Shown here one piece after another: positions 46,206 to 54,559 of a DNA stretch of 64,000 bases (position 1 is its first letter; every line of letters begins with the position of its first letter). The DNA comes from Bradyrhizobium stylosanthis (GTDB lineage Bacteria; Pseudomonadota; Alphaproteobacteria; Rhizobiales; Xanthobacteraceae). Below the pieces are notes generated by a model. The model saw only the letters and a program-made list of their open reading frames with translations, was not told where the DNA came from and made no database searches. Where the stretch lies: NCBI RefSeq assembly GCF_001641335.1, contig NZ_LVEM01000002.1:301755-365754 (forward strand). Direction: 5' to 3'. Made by a program: the position numbers and the translations under genes.

Positions 46206-47313
46206 AAAGAATGGTCCCGAGCACCGCCATGCTGCCGATGTTGGGCATGACGAAGTCGTTATTGGTGACGAGATCGAACGAGATCACGCTCGGGGCCTGC
46301 ATGATCGCTGCGCTGATCCAGGCCGAATAGATCGTCTGGCCAGGCGCGGCCATCCGGAACATCATGTCCTTGAGCTGCACCTCGATCTCGGCCTTGCACT
46401 CGTCGGTGTTCGGGTTGAGGTCCGCTATCGTCAGGTCGACGAAAGACTTGATCGGCGCCGCGACGAAGCAATCCTTCACGGTGACGGGCCGCATTTTGTC
46501 GATATAGGCCCCGACCGCAGCAACATCGGGCGGCAGCGGGAAGCCGTCATTGTCGGCGCGCAGATCGTCCATCATGAAGCGCACCGTCATGGTGCCGATG
46601 CCTTGCTCGACGTTGGCCCAGGCCCGCGTGACGCCTGGGACCGCCAAGGCCCACGAGACATAGTCGGCTTGCGCGCCGCCCATCGGGGGGTTGCGGATGC
46701 GCTGCAAGATGCGAGCGCGCAGCTCGTCGTCGGTCTCGGTGTCCGTCCCGCCCGTCAAACTGTAGGCGAACGCCGTGCTGCTGACTCCAGGGATGGTCGG
46801 CAGCATCGAGAGCCCCGAGCCGTCCGGCAGATTGCCGAAGGACCCCGCATCGACCGCGCGGATGTTGCCGGTCGCTGGCGCGCTCGCCGATGTCGTGATG
46901 TCCTCCAGCGTCTCGAAGGTCACCACCGAATTCGGCGAGCTGAAGTCAACGGGCAAGCCGACCGCGCTCTGCAACTGCGTCCCGGTCGGGATCACCGTGC
47001 CATCGACCAGGCCCTGGAATTCTGCCGTGCCGGTCGAGAGCGTCGCCATCTTGCGGCCGGTCGAGCCGTCGGCGTTGACCAGCCAGATTTGGCCGTGCCT
47101 ATCGAGCCACTCGGTCTCGGCGGTGTCTGGCAAGAGCTGCAGCGACAGCCAGTCGACATATTGCAGCGTCAGATGACAGAGAGCGCCCTGGTTGTCCGAG
47201 AGAACCCGCAGCACGCTGTTCGGCACGTTGGCGTCCGCGCCCGGCAAAGAAGCGTTGACCGCATCGCGCACGAGTTCGCGCACCGCGCGCAATGTCGGCG
47301 TTGACCATGGCAT
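46198..47313 (-). CDS. Baseplate J-type wedge protein (Mu gp47)
   Basis: The 371-residue protein contains LPDTAETEWLDRHGQIWLVN, the baseplate J core (GTVIPTGTQLQSAVG), then AVDAGSFGNLPDGSGLSMLP, SLTGGTDTETDDELRARILQ and GGAQADYVSWALAVPGVTRA, the signature of Mu gp47/P2 gpJ proteins. It forms the wedge of the contractile-tail baseplate. It is followed leftward by gp48 with an overlap. Confidence 0.94.
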   Translation of the reverse strand: MPWSTPTLRAVRELVRDAVNASLPGADANVPNSVLRVLSDNQGALCHLTLQYVDWLSLQLLPDTAETEWLDRHGQIWLVNADGSTGRKMATLSTGTAEFQGLVDGTVIPTGTQLQSAVGLPVDFSSPNSVVTFETLEDITTSASAPATGNIRAVDAGSFGNLPDGSGLSMLPTIPGVSSTAFAYSLTGGTDTETDDELRARILQRIRNPPMGGAQADYVSWALAVPGVTRAWANVEQGIGTMTVRFMMDDLRADNDGFPLPPDVAAVGAYIDKMRPVTVKDCFVAAPIKSFVDLTIADLNPNTDECKAEIEVQLKDMMFRMAAPGQTIYSAWISAAIMQAPSVISFDLVTNNDFVMPNIGSMAVLGTILYE

Positions 47314-47331
47314 GTCGCTGTTTCGCTGCTG

Positions 47332-47853
47332 TTAGGAGGATTGCATGGCGTCCCAGAGGACGGCGTAGCGAAGCTCGATTTCTGGAAGGGGCCCGCGATA
47401 GATGCGCAGCAGGGCATCGATCCGCTGCGGGTCAACTCGCGTCACCCACACATCGAAGCCCGAGCAAATCTTGCGGTCGACGAAAGGCTGTATCGCTGCG
47501 GCGATGTAATTCTCGACCATCACCAGCGTCGAACCTTGCCGCGCCTGGGCCGGGGTGATCTTGGAGCGACGCAGCAGCCACAGCTTGGAGCCGATGTCCC
47601 AGCCGCCCCAGATCGCCTGGGCGTCCATATCGCCCCACCAGCCCATCCGGTCATTGGAGTCCGGGTCGGGCATGATGTCGTTCGGGCCCGCGAGTGCGTT
47701 GGTGCCGAGCGCGACGATGATCGCGGTGGCAAGCGCCTGGGTGTCGTCGAGCGTGCCATCCGGCAGCAGCGACCAGTCGACCGTGACGGAATACTGCGGA
47801 AAAACGTTGTTCTGGACCAGCCGGATGTCAGGGACGTTATAGCCCGCTGGCAT
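47332..47853 (-). CDS. Mu gp46-type baseplate protein
   Basis: The 173-residue protein begins MPAGYNVPDIRLVQ and includes TDALATAIIV-like DDTQALATAIIVALGTNALA, DRMGWWGDMDAQAIWGGWDI and GSKLWLLRRSKITPAQ, the GP46 family signature around the G-W-W-x-D motif. It is a small wedge protein equivalent to lysozyme-like gp25 of T4-type tails. Gene order gp45-gp46-gp47-gp48 is the Mu one. Confidence 0.9.
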   Translation of the reverse strand: MPAGYNVPDIRLVQNNVFPQYSVTVDWSLLPDGTLDDTQALATAIIVALGTNALAGPNDIMPDPDSNDRMGWWGDMDAQAIWGGWDIGSKLWLLRRSKITPAQARQGSTLVMVENYIAAAIQPFVDRKICSGFDVWVTRVDPQRIDALLRIYRGPLPEIELRYAVLWDAMQSS

Positions 47854-47859
47854 CGTGCT

Positions 47860-48669
47860 TCACCCGATCTTGCCGAGGCTGTTGACGCACGGGCCCGATA
47901 GCGTGACCAGGTAATCGAACGATGCTTTGCCTGCCTCCGCGCCGACGTAGACCTTCTTGTCGGTGTGGCAGTGCAGGTACGTGTTGCCATCGGCCAGCGC
48001 GAGATGGCACTGGTTGCCGCCCATTCGCGTCTTGTCCTTGGTGACCTCGACAAACAGCGGCGATTTCTGGCCGTCCTTGTAGAGCGATTGCTGGCCGCGC
48101 TTCTGCTGCTGGCCGCCTTGCTGACCAGAGCCACCGCCCGAACTGCCGCCCGCATCGCGCGTCGCCGCCTGGCCGCCCGCCGAGCTGCCGCCCGATGAGC
48201 CGCCGCCCTGGTCCATCGTCGAGTTGCTCTCGCTGTCCTGCTGGACCAGGTGCATGCGCACGGTCTTGTCCTGCGGCGCGGTCCAGAAGCCTCCGTCCTT
48301 CGTCAGGTGGAATTGCTGCTTGTCGCCGCGCCCGCGAAACATCGCGGTGTCGCCTTTATCCAGCTTAAAGAGCCGGTGGCGGCGATCATCCATCATTGCG
48401 ATGGGGAACGAGCGGCTGCCGCCCATGAAGCTGGTGAAATGCTCTGCGGCCGACTTGATCTTGCCCTGGGCGTCCTTCTCGGCGTCGAACACCACCGACG
48501 TGAAGCCGTAGTTCTGGGGAGCCTCGCATCCCTTGCGCGACTCGTTGTGCATGAAGTTGCCAGCCATCTCCTGCAGAAACTTGCTGTCATCGACCTGATC
48601 GACGACGCCGCGTGCGCCGCCAGCGGAGTAGCTCCGCAGGGAGCTGTTGAGCGGTGTGGCCCGATGCAT
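47860..48669 (-). CDS. Baseplate spike protein V (Mu gp45)
   Basis: The 269-residue protein resembles Mu gp45: an N-terminal domain with CEAPQNYGFTSVVFDAEKDA, FPIAMMDDRRHRLFKLDKGD and GDKQQFHLTKDGGFWTA, then a Gly/Ser/Gln-rich low-complexity stretch (about 150-195) not typical of Mu, and a C-terminal beta part with HLALADGNTYLHCHTDKKVY. The protein forms the membrane-piercing tip of the tail. The low-complexity insertion is an individual feature. Confidence 0.87.
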   Translation of the reverse strand: MHRATPLNSSLRSYSAGGARGVVDQVDDSKFLQEMAGNFMHNESRKGCEAPQNYGFTSVVFDAEKDAQGKIKSAAEHFTSFMGGSRSFPIAMMDDRRHRLFKLDKGDTAMFRGRGDKQQFHLTKDGGFWTAPQDKTVRMHLVQQDSESNSTMDQGGGSSGGSSAGGQAATRDAGGSSGGGSGQQGGQQQKRGQQSLYKDGQKSPLFVEVTKDKTRMGGNQCHLALADGNTYLHCHTDKKVYVGAEAGKASFDYLVTLSGPCVNSLGKIG

Positions 48670-48672
48670 TTC

Positions 48673-49749
48673 CTATTTCCCCACGTTGTAGGTTGGATGC
48701 GCGTTCAGGAACTCTGGATTGACGCACGTCAGCACCGTGATGCTCCCGCGCTTGTCGTCCTGCGTGAAAATGACCTGCTGGATCGCGAGTTCTTCATCGA
48801 GCATCGCCATCGGCGAATAGACGTGGACGTGCTCGCCTTCGCTCCAGAGCGCGACGCCTTCGCGCAGCCAGCCCTGCACGGTGATGGTGGCTTGGATTTG
48901 CTGGCCGTCGTGGATGCGCTGTTCGAAGTCCGCCCGGAGCTTCATCTCGCCCTGCGACTTCACCGACTCCTCAATCGGCGTGATCAGCTTGCTATAGAGG
49001 ACGTTCGCAATGCTGGTGTTCTGGATCGCCTGCTGCTCGCTGGCGTCGGTCATGTTGTGATCGTCGCTGCCCTGCGAGCTGCCGCGAACATCGTAGGTCT
49101 CGAACACCATCGTCGAGTCGATGACGCACTGGCAGGACAGGATGTTCTTGCCCTCGACCAATCCTGCGACGGGGGCGAAGCTGTGCTCGCCGATCAGCAG
49201 GAAGTTGCCAAAGGCATCGCAGGCCAGCCTAGCGCAGCGGTCCCGCGCGATGCGCTCCATGAAATCCCAGACCGGCTCGCCAGTATTGTTCTGCAGCTTG
49301 TCGAACGGGGTCATATCGACCTGGCCGACCACCTTGACGCCTGCGCCGTAGGGGGCCCAGACCTCCTGCGCGATCTGGACGATGTTTTTGTTATCGAAGC
49401 TGCCGGTCTTGGTATCGACGCTCGATTTGGCACCCAGCGCGGTATAGCTCTTGCCGATGAGCATCACGCCATGGCTGAAGGCGTCATAGGCGACCTGGCG
49501 CACCTCGATGAAGCCGGTGATCGCGAGAAAGCCAGCCAGATAGACGCTGCAAAGGTCGCCCGGCTTGAACTGGAGCTTTTGCCAATCGGGAAACGGGCCG
49601 CCCTGTTTGAAGACCGGGTCGCGCTCGGCCGCGCTGAACTGGAAATAGGCGTAGGAGTCGCCCCAGTTGCGACGGACCATGACGAATTCCCAGTCCTCGA
49701 ACTTCCGGCCATTGACGACCAGGACGGCGACTTCCTGCGGTTTCGGCAT
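48673..49749 (-). CDS. Baseplate hub protein (Mu gp44-type, gpD-like)
   Basis: The 358-residue protein starts VAVLVVNGRKFEDWEFVMVR and has LQFKPGDLCSVYLAGFLAIT, GVMLIGKSYTALGAKSSVDT and EPVWDFMERIARDRCARLAC, all typical of the hub proteins of Mu and P2-like tails. It connects tube and spike. It lies 3 bases before the spike gene and 3 bases after the DNA-circularisation C-terminal gene. Confidence 0.9.
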   Translation of the reverse strand: MPKPQEVAVLVVNGRKFEDWEFVMVRRNWGDSYAYFQFSAAERDPVFKQGGPFPDWQKLQFKPGDLCSVYLAGFLAITGFIEVRQVAYDAFSHGVMLIGKSYTALGAKSSVDTKTGSFDNKNIVQIAQEVWAPYGAGVKVVGQVDMTPFDKLQNNTGEPVWDFMERIARDRCARLACDAFGNFLLIGEHSFAPVAGLVEGKNILSCQCVIDSTMVFETYDVRGSSQGSDDHNMTDASEQQAIQNTSIANVLYSKLITPIEESVKSQGEMKLRADFEQRIHDGQQIQATITVQGWLREGVALWSEGEHVHVYSPMAMLDEELAIQQVIFTQDDKRGSITVLTCVNPEFLNAHPTYNVGK

Positions 49750-49752
49750 CGA

Positions 49753-50421
49753 TCACGCCGACAGTGCTTCGCCGACCATCGGGCAGAAGGCGGGATGCAC
49801 GACCTTGTTCTCGTCGCGCAGCTCCTCGGCGCGGGACGCGTCGTCGTAGAGCTTGTACGCCATGACCAGGCTCGGCAGCGGTTTGAAGAATTGATATTTC
49901 AGCATGCGCGGCAGCGGCAGCGCGGTCTGCACCAGGTGATTGGTGATCGCACCGTGCAGCGTGATCAGCGACTGAAACGTCATCTGATCCATATCGTCGG
50001 CGGCGATCTCCTCTGCGTCCTGGAACGGCTGAAACAATGCGGCCTTGATCGCATCGACCTGCTGGCGGCTGACGAACGTCATTCCCGCCAGAATGTAGCC
50101 TTCGGTCGCCAGGCAAAGCCGGATGCCCGCGTTCTGGAGCAGCACCGCGCCAAGCGAGACGGGTTTCGCCTGCTCGATATGACCGCGCACCGTTACGAGC
50201 TGTTGCCAGGTGATGCCCGCTTGGCGCGCCTGGTCGAAGCAGTTGTCGAGGGGCGGCCCTATGGCGTCCTCGATCAGCAGCTTGTACGCATTGACCCGCG
50301 TGTCGCCGATGGCCGTTCTGGCGTCGAGGCCTGCTTGGCCCTTCGCCGGGACGAACGACAGCAAGAGCGCCAGCATCCGGTCAACGAGCGGAGCGGCCTC
50401 GTTCGCATCTGTGCGCTTCAT
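49753..50421 (-). CDS. DNA-circularisation protein, C-terminal part as a separate gene
   Basis: The 222-residue product is helical, with LVDRMLALLLSFVPAKGQAG, TAIGDTRVNAYKLLIEDAIG and ITWQQLVTVRGHIEQAKPVS. In Mu-like phages the corresponding segment is the C-terminal half of the gp43 protein, whose N-terminal DNA_circ_N half is encoded separately just upstream with a 4-base overlap. The two products together should replace one gpN/gp43. Assignment is by position and weak similarity. Confidence 0.7.
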   Translation of the reverse strand: MKRTDANEAAPLVDRMLALLLSFVPAKGQAGLDARTAIGDTRVNAYKLLIEDAIGPPLDNCFDQARQAGITWQQLVTVRGHIEQAKPVSLGAVLLQNAGIRLCLATEGYILAGMTFVSRQQVDAIKAALFQPFQDAEEIAADDMDQMTFQSLITLHGAITNHLVQTALPLPRMLKYQFFKPLPSLVMAYKLYDDASRAEELRDENKVVHPAFCPMVGEALSA

Positions 50422-50978
50422 GCGTCAACCGTTGCTGTGCCGATGGAGGGCGACGGCGGCGCAAGCGAGCGCTGCACCTGGTCGCGAACGTTCTGCGATG
50501 CCTTCGCCAGCGTCGCCTGGGTGTCCTCTTGGCCGGGATCGAACAGCGGGTCGATGCCGTATTCCACGAAGGTGATGTCGAAGGTGCAGAAGCCGCCGAA
50601 GCGCTCCTCCTCCGTCATCCGGTATTTCGTCACCACCACGGTTTGCGGCGGCTGCGTCGAAAGCTGCAGTATGCCGGGACCTTCGGCCTCCAGCGCATCG
50701 ATCAGCCTGTCGCGCACCTTGCGATAGTCAGTGCGGTACAGATCGTCGTCGTCGCGGGAGTAGACGATGCAATAGGCGCGGATCGAGAACTCGCGCGCTG
50801 CACGGCCCATGTCTTCCGCGTAGGGATATTCTTTCTTCGGAAACTGATGCTCGACGATGCGACGCCCGCCTTCGCGGGTGTTGGCCTCGCAATGGAACGG
50901 CGCGTTGTTGTAGGTCGCCCGCACCCAGTCATCGCGCCAGCTCGGCTTGTTCGGCGTGATTTCGAAGATGGTGGTCAT
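50418..50978 (-). CDS. DNA-circularisation protein N-terminal domain (Mu gp43-like)
   Basis: The 186-residue product contains SWRDDWVRATYNNAPFHCEA, then GGRRIVEHQFPKKEYPYAED, YRKVRDRLIDALEAEGPGIL and TFDITFVEYGIDPLF, matching the DNA_circ_N family. In Mu-type tails the protein is a tail-hub connector despite its historical name. It overlaps the end of the tape measure gene start region by 4 bases (50975-50978). Confidence 0.88.
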   Translation of the reverse strand: MTTIFEITPNKPSWRDDWVRATYNNAPFHCEANTREGGRRIVEHQFPKKEYPYAEDMGRAAREFSIRAYCIVYSRDDDDLYRTDYRKVRDRLIDALEAEGPGILQLSTQPPQTVVVTKYRMTEEERFGGFCTFDITFVEYGIDPLFDPGQEDTQATLAKASQNVRDQVQRSLAPPSPSIGTATVDA

Positions 50979-53494
50979 ATCGACAGCGTCTCCGGGCCCT
51001 TACGTGCGGGCTCCATCTGGGTCTGACGATTGATCTCAACGTCCTTGAAGATGCCGCCGCCTTGGGCGCCGACCTTGGTGCCCTTGGGCGCGTTCACATC
51101 GACGCTGATTTTGCCGGAGCCCTCGACCTTGTTGCCAGCGGCCATCTTCCGGTCGAGCTGTTCGCGCGCAAACCGCGCGCTGTCGGCGACTGAGAAGTCG
51201 ACGCCGCCACGTCGACCTTCCCAATAATTGTAAACCTCTTTGTAGCCCGGAACGCGACCCGGCAGCCTCGCGCCTGGATCGGACGCCATGCCCTGATTGG
51301 TGCGGCCCTGGATGTAGTCGCTGCCGCCGACCGCTTCGGCGAGGCTCTTGTCGAATTGCGCCCGCTCGTTTTCGCTGACGGGTCGCGTGATCCCCTTATT
51401 GATCGGGCCGTAGAAGCCGCTGCGCAATTCCCGGCCAATCGAATAACCCGGCACCTTCTGCCGCACCATCTGGACGCGGTTCATCAGCGCTTCGACTGTC
51501 GGAGTGCCACCGCCCTCCGATTTCATCATCCTGTAGAGCAGCTCTTTGCTGGCGGGGTCCTTGTTGACTTCCGCCATCATCGCGGCGCGTTCGTTGCTGC
51601 CTCCACTACCATGCGCGCCGTCTGCCGCCGCTGGCGTGTCGCCAGCTCCCGCGCCCGTGCCGGGCCCGGCGACTTGTCCGTTCGGCGTGCCGCCGCGACG
51701 GAATGAGTAGCCCTTCAACGCAAACTGCGACTCGAACCCGCGTCCCTGGTTGCCGCCAAGCCCGGTGAACGTCCCGGCTTTCCGGTTGATGTCTTCAACG
51801 ATGGTGACGTGGCTTCCGGTTTGTCCGGTGCGCACGCCTCGGTCGGCGACCGCGATGTCGCCAGGCTTCACGTCTCCCGGTGCGACCGGCGTGCCCCAGT
51901 TGCGCCAATTCGATGCAACGGCCGCGCCTTTCGGCGGCGTACCGCCGACCGACTTGACGACAGATGCTGCAAACTCACCGCACCAGCTGCCCGCCTTGGG
52001 GTAGCCCTGCGAGCGCATGAAGCTCTCGACGGCTCCGGGGCCGCCGTGCAGCGCGACCGAGCGCGCCTTGGCCAGGATGTCGGACGGCACGCTGGGATCG
52101 CCTGCGGGGCCGCTCTGCGGACCGCCTGTCGAGCCGCCCGTGTCGCTGCCATAGGGCGAACCACCGCCGCCGCCGTAGCCGCCCGAGCCGCTGCCGCCGT
52201 AACCGGCCGAGCCGCCGCCGCCATAGCTGCCGCCGCCGCCGAAGCCGGGCCCGCCGCCGAACGGGCCCATGCCACCGCCGCCGCCGCTGCCACTGAAGCC
52301 CTGCGAGCCGCCCGTGGTGAACGACGCGTTCTGCAGCAGTGGATTTCTGCGGCCGCCGCCCCCCGTGTAACTCATCGGCATGAAGCCGCTCTTGAGGGCG
52401 TCAATCAGAGCGTCGTTCGACTCCTTCAGCTTCTTCTGCGCGTCCGTGTTGTCCTCGGTCGTCTTCTTCTGCTCTTCGGCCTGCGGCGTGCCGAGCTGGA
52501 GCGGCCCCCGGAATTTGCCGAACGTGTCCTGGATCGACTTTTTCGCCTCGTCAGGCTTGGCCAGCTCGTAATTCTTCTTCAGCCACTCGTGGATTTCCTT
52601 GCTGATTTCCAGGAAGGTCTTCGCGGCCTTGATCGCGGGGTCGAGGAACGGCGCCTTCAGCTCCTCGATGATGTCGGACCATTCGCCGCTGATCTCGCCA
52701 GTGAGGTTGGCGAATTCGCGCGCCTTGGCGATCCGCTCATTCTGGATGCGCTGATCTTCCGCCGACAGCTGGTTGAGGCGTTCCTTCGCCTCCATCGTCT
52801 TGTCCCAAAAGTGCGAGGTGAAGGCGTTCGCACGGTTGGTCGCTTCTTGCAGCGTGTAGCCATTGGCGAGCGCGTTCTTCAGGACGTTGTTGCGGGCCTC
52901 GGCGACAGCGTTATATCGCTCTTCCTCGGACCTCGCGTGGACGATCTTGTCGAGGAATTCGCGCATGCTCGCCTGCGCCTGCGGCGTCGGTCCCGCCATG
53001 TGCAGCAGCTCGCGGCGCAGCGCGCTGCCCTGGCGGTTGAGGTCGGCAACCGCCTCGGACATCTTGCCGAGATTGGCTTTCGTCTGGTCCGCGCTGACGC
53101 CAACAGCCTCGAACTGGCTGATGATGTTTTTCATCGCCGCTGGATCGACGCCGATCTGACGCGCCGCCTGGCTGATGCCGCGCAGCTCCTCGGCCCACTT
53201 CTTCAGCTCGCCGATTTGTTTGGTCATCTCGACGCCGAACAGCGCCAAGCCGCCTGCGCCCGCAACCAGGCCGCCGCGGAATGTGCCGAGAGCCTTGAAC
53301 GCGTCCCCGAAGCCGCCCGTGGCCTCCTTGAAGACCTTGTTCAGCTCCTCGGTCCCGCGCCGCATCTTCTCGTGGGCTTCCTTGACCTGCGGGCCGCCCA
53401 TCTCCTTCGTTTTCTCGACGATCTTGTCGATGCCAGCCGACGCGTTGTCGACCAGCGAGACGACAAGCTTTAGCTCCTCCTGCTCGTTGGGCAT
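50975..53494 (-). CDS. Tail tape measure protein with embedded peptidase-like (CHAP/TIGR02594) domain
   Basis: The 839-residue protein has an N-terminal helical tape-measure part (about 1-370, with a hydrophobic segment FRGGLVAGAGGLALFGV at about 72-88), a glycine-rich linker (about 380-460, runs of G-G-G-G), and a peptidase-like domain of about 485-590: SWCGEFAASVVKSVGG with the Cys, then GSHVTIVEDINRKAG with the His and LGGNQGRGFESQF. It would cut or bind peptidoglycan during DNA entry. The N-terminus overlaps the end of the -1 frame of the assembly chaperone by 1 base. Its length sets the tail length, so the tail is predicted to be medium. Confidence 0.88.
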   Translation of the reverse strand: MPNEQEELKLVVSLVDNASAGIDKIVEKTKEMGGPQVKEAHEKMRRGTEELNKVFKEATGGFGDAFKALGTFRGGLVAGAGGLALFGVEMTKQIGELKKWAEELRGISQAARQIGVDPAAMKNIISQFEAVGVSADQTKANLGKMSEAVADLNRQGSALRRELLHMAGPTPQAQASMREFLDKIVHARSEEERYNAVAEARNNVLKNALANGYTLQEATNRANAFTSHFWDKTMEAKERLNQLSAEDQRIQNERIAKAREFANLTGEISGEWSDIIEELKAPFLDPAIKAAKTFLEISKEIHEWLKKNYELAKPDEAKKSIQDTFGKFRGPLQLGTPQAEEQKKTTEDNTDAQKKLKESNDALIDALKSGFMPMSYTGGGGRRNPLLQNASFTTGGSQGFSGSGGGGGMGPFGGGPGFGGGGSYGGGGSAGYGGSGSGGYGGGGGSPYGSDTGGSTGGPQSGPAGDPSVPSDILAKARSVALHGGPGAVESFMRSQGYPKAGSWCGEFAASVVKSVGGTPPKGAAVASNWRNWGTPVAPGDVKPGDIAVADRGVRTGQTGSHVTIVEDINRKAGTFTGLGGNQGRGFESQFALKGYSFRRGGTPNGQVAGPGTGAGAGDTPAAADGAHGSGGSNERAAMMAEVNKDPASKELLYRMMKSEGGGTPTVEALMNRVQMVRQKVPGYSIGRELRSGFYGPINKGITRPVSENERAQFDKSLAEAVGGSDYIQGRTNQGMASDPGARLPGRVPGYKEVYNYWEGRRGGVDFSVADSARFAREQLDRKMAAGNKVEGSGKISVDVNAPKGTKVGAQGGGIFKDVEINRQTQMEPARKGPETLSI

Positions 53495-54110
53495 CAGTCG
53501 TCGTCTTTCGGGGGCTGCTGTCTGCGGTCCAGCGTCGCGGTGCGCTCAAGGTGAATGCGCACCTCGCTGAACGGCATCGACAAGAACGTTTCCGGGCTGA
53601 CGTGGTACCAGCGGGCCAGGCGGTAGCAGTCGAGGATGATCTCGTCCTCGTCGCCTACCAGGCCCGTGGATCGGGCAGAAAAAAATTTCTGAGCTTCATC
53701 GCCACGGTGTTCCAATCGCGGGGATGCATGTCCTCGATGAACGGCGCGAGGATGTCGGACAGCGCCGCAATCATGTAGGTCATCTTGCGCTCGTCCCAGA
53801 CAACGTCGCCGTCCTGGTTGATGCGAACCGGATTGCCGTAGCGGTTGATGTCGCCCGCGCGAGGCTCGCGCAGGCTGATCTCCGTAATCTTCTCGCCCTT
53901 GTTGTTGTGGATCGGCTTGTTGATCAGCTTCACCACGAGCGGCCATTCGTCCTGCCACATCGGCGGCAGCTCGGCTGGCGACGCTTCGACCTCGGGCGGC
54001 GGCATCGAACGCGACGGCTTGGCGTCCGCCTGGGGGAGCGCCTCGGCGTCGATGATCTTCGGCGTCGGCTTGTCGTCGATGAAGCCTTCTCGTTTCGGCG
54101 CTACGTTCAT
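53494..54110 (-). CDS. Tail assembly chaperone, long form made by -1 ribosomal frameshift
   Basis: The zero frame (53655-54110) gives 151 residues. A run A-AAT-TTT followed by more T (53679-53688) is a perfect X-XXY-YYZ slippery heptamer in the right phase. A -1 shift there would continue in a frame that stops at 53494 (62 more residues, LVGDEDEIILDCYRLARWYH, then VSPETFLSMPFSEVRIHLER), making about 205 residues. Such G/GT products are common between the tube and the tape measure genes and help assemble the tail. The -1 frame has no own start with a ribosome site. Confidence 0.85.
53655..54110 (-). CDS. Tail assembly chaperone, short (zero-frame) form
   Basis: The 151-residue product begins MNVAPKREGFIDDKPTPKII and is followed by LVVKLINKPIHNNKGEKITE, ISLREPRAGDINRYGNPVRI and MTYMIAALSDILAPFIEDMH, ending LPDPRAW after the slip site. 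It is the equivalent of gpG in lambda-type and of gp41-like proteins in Mu-like phages. Its start overlaps the tube gene stop by 4 bases. Confidence 0.88.
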   Translation of the reverse strand: MNVAPKREGFIDDKPTPKIIDAEALPQADAKPSRSMPPPEVEASPAELPPMWQDEWPLVVKLINKPIHNNKGEKITEISLREPRAGDINRYGNPVRINQDGDVVWDERKMTYMIAALSDILAPFIEDMHPRDWNTVAMKLRNFFLPDPRAW

Positions 54111-54475
54111 GCGAGGCTAACCTCCTGGCAGGTCACGCCCTCCCAGCGCACGCGCACCTGGCCATCGCGCGTGTTGTTCTCGAAGCCGCCTTTGCAGGTC
54201 CCGCCCGTGAGGATGTACTGCATGTTGTTGGCGAGCTGCGCGACGACGGTCACGTCGGTCTCGGCGAGCAAGTCCTCCAGGTAAAAGCCCGGAAGCGTCG
54301 AGAGATCGCCCTCGATGTACGGCACGCGCGGCAGCTCCTGGTAGCCGTGCACGCCGTCCTGGCCTGCGATCATCGTGCGCTCGACCGGCGACGGGCTGAC
54401 GGTGAAGTTGCCGCGCAGCGCAAGCTGCGTGCCATCCACCGTCAGAAAGGCGATGCCTGCAATTCTCTGGGCCAT
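54107..54475 (-). CDS. Tail tube protein (Mu gpM-like)
   Basis: The 122-residue protein contains AFLTVDGTQLALRGNFTVSP, then GVHGYQELPRVPYIEGDLST and TGGTCKGGFENNTRDGQVRV, matching the phage tail tube family of Mu-like myophages. It polymerises inside the sheath. It follows the sheath gene by about 84 bases; overlap with the chaperone gene is 4 bases. Confidence 0.9.
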   Translation of the reverse strand: MAQRIAGIAFLTVDGTQLALRGNFTVSPSPVERTMIAGQDGVHGYQELPRVPYIEGDLSTLPGFYLEDLLAETDVTVVAQLANNMQYILTGGTCKGGFENNTRDGQVRVRWEGVTCQEVSLA

Positions 54476-54559
54476 TGATCAGTCTCCTTTCGGTCGGCCA
54501 GCACCGAACGCCGCGACAGGGATGGCGCGGTTGTGCAGGCCTGAAATGTGATGGGACGG

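Noticed and set aside
48250..50727. An 825-residue open frame on the plus strand
   Set aside because: It crosses several well-recognised baseplate genes on the other strand and has no family resemblance; the result of biased third positions.
52130..52340. Tandem G/C-rich repeat in the tape measure gene
   Set aside because: It encodes the glycine-rich linker and keeps the reading frame; not an independent repeat element.
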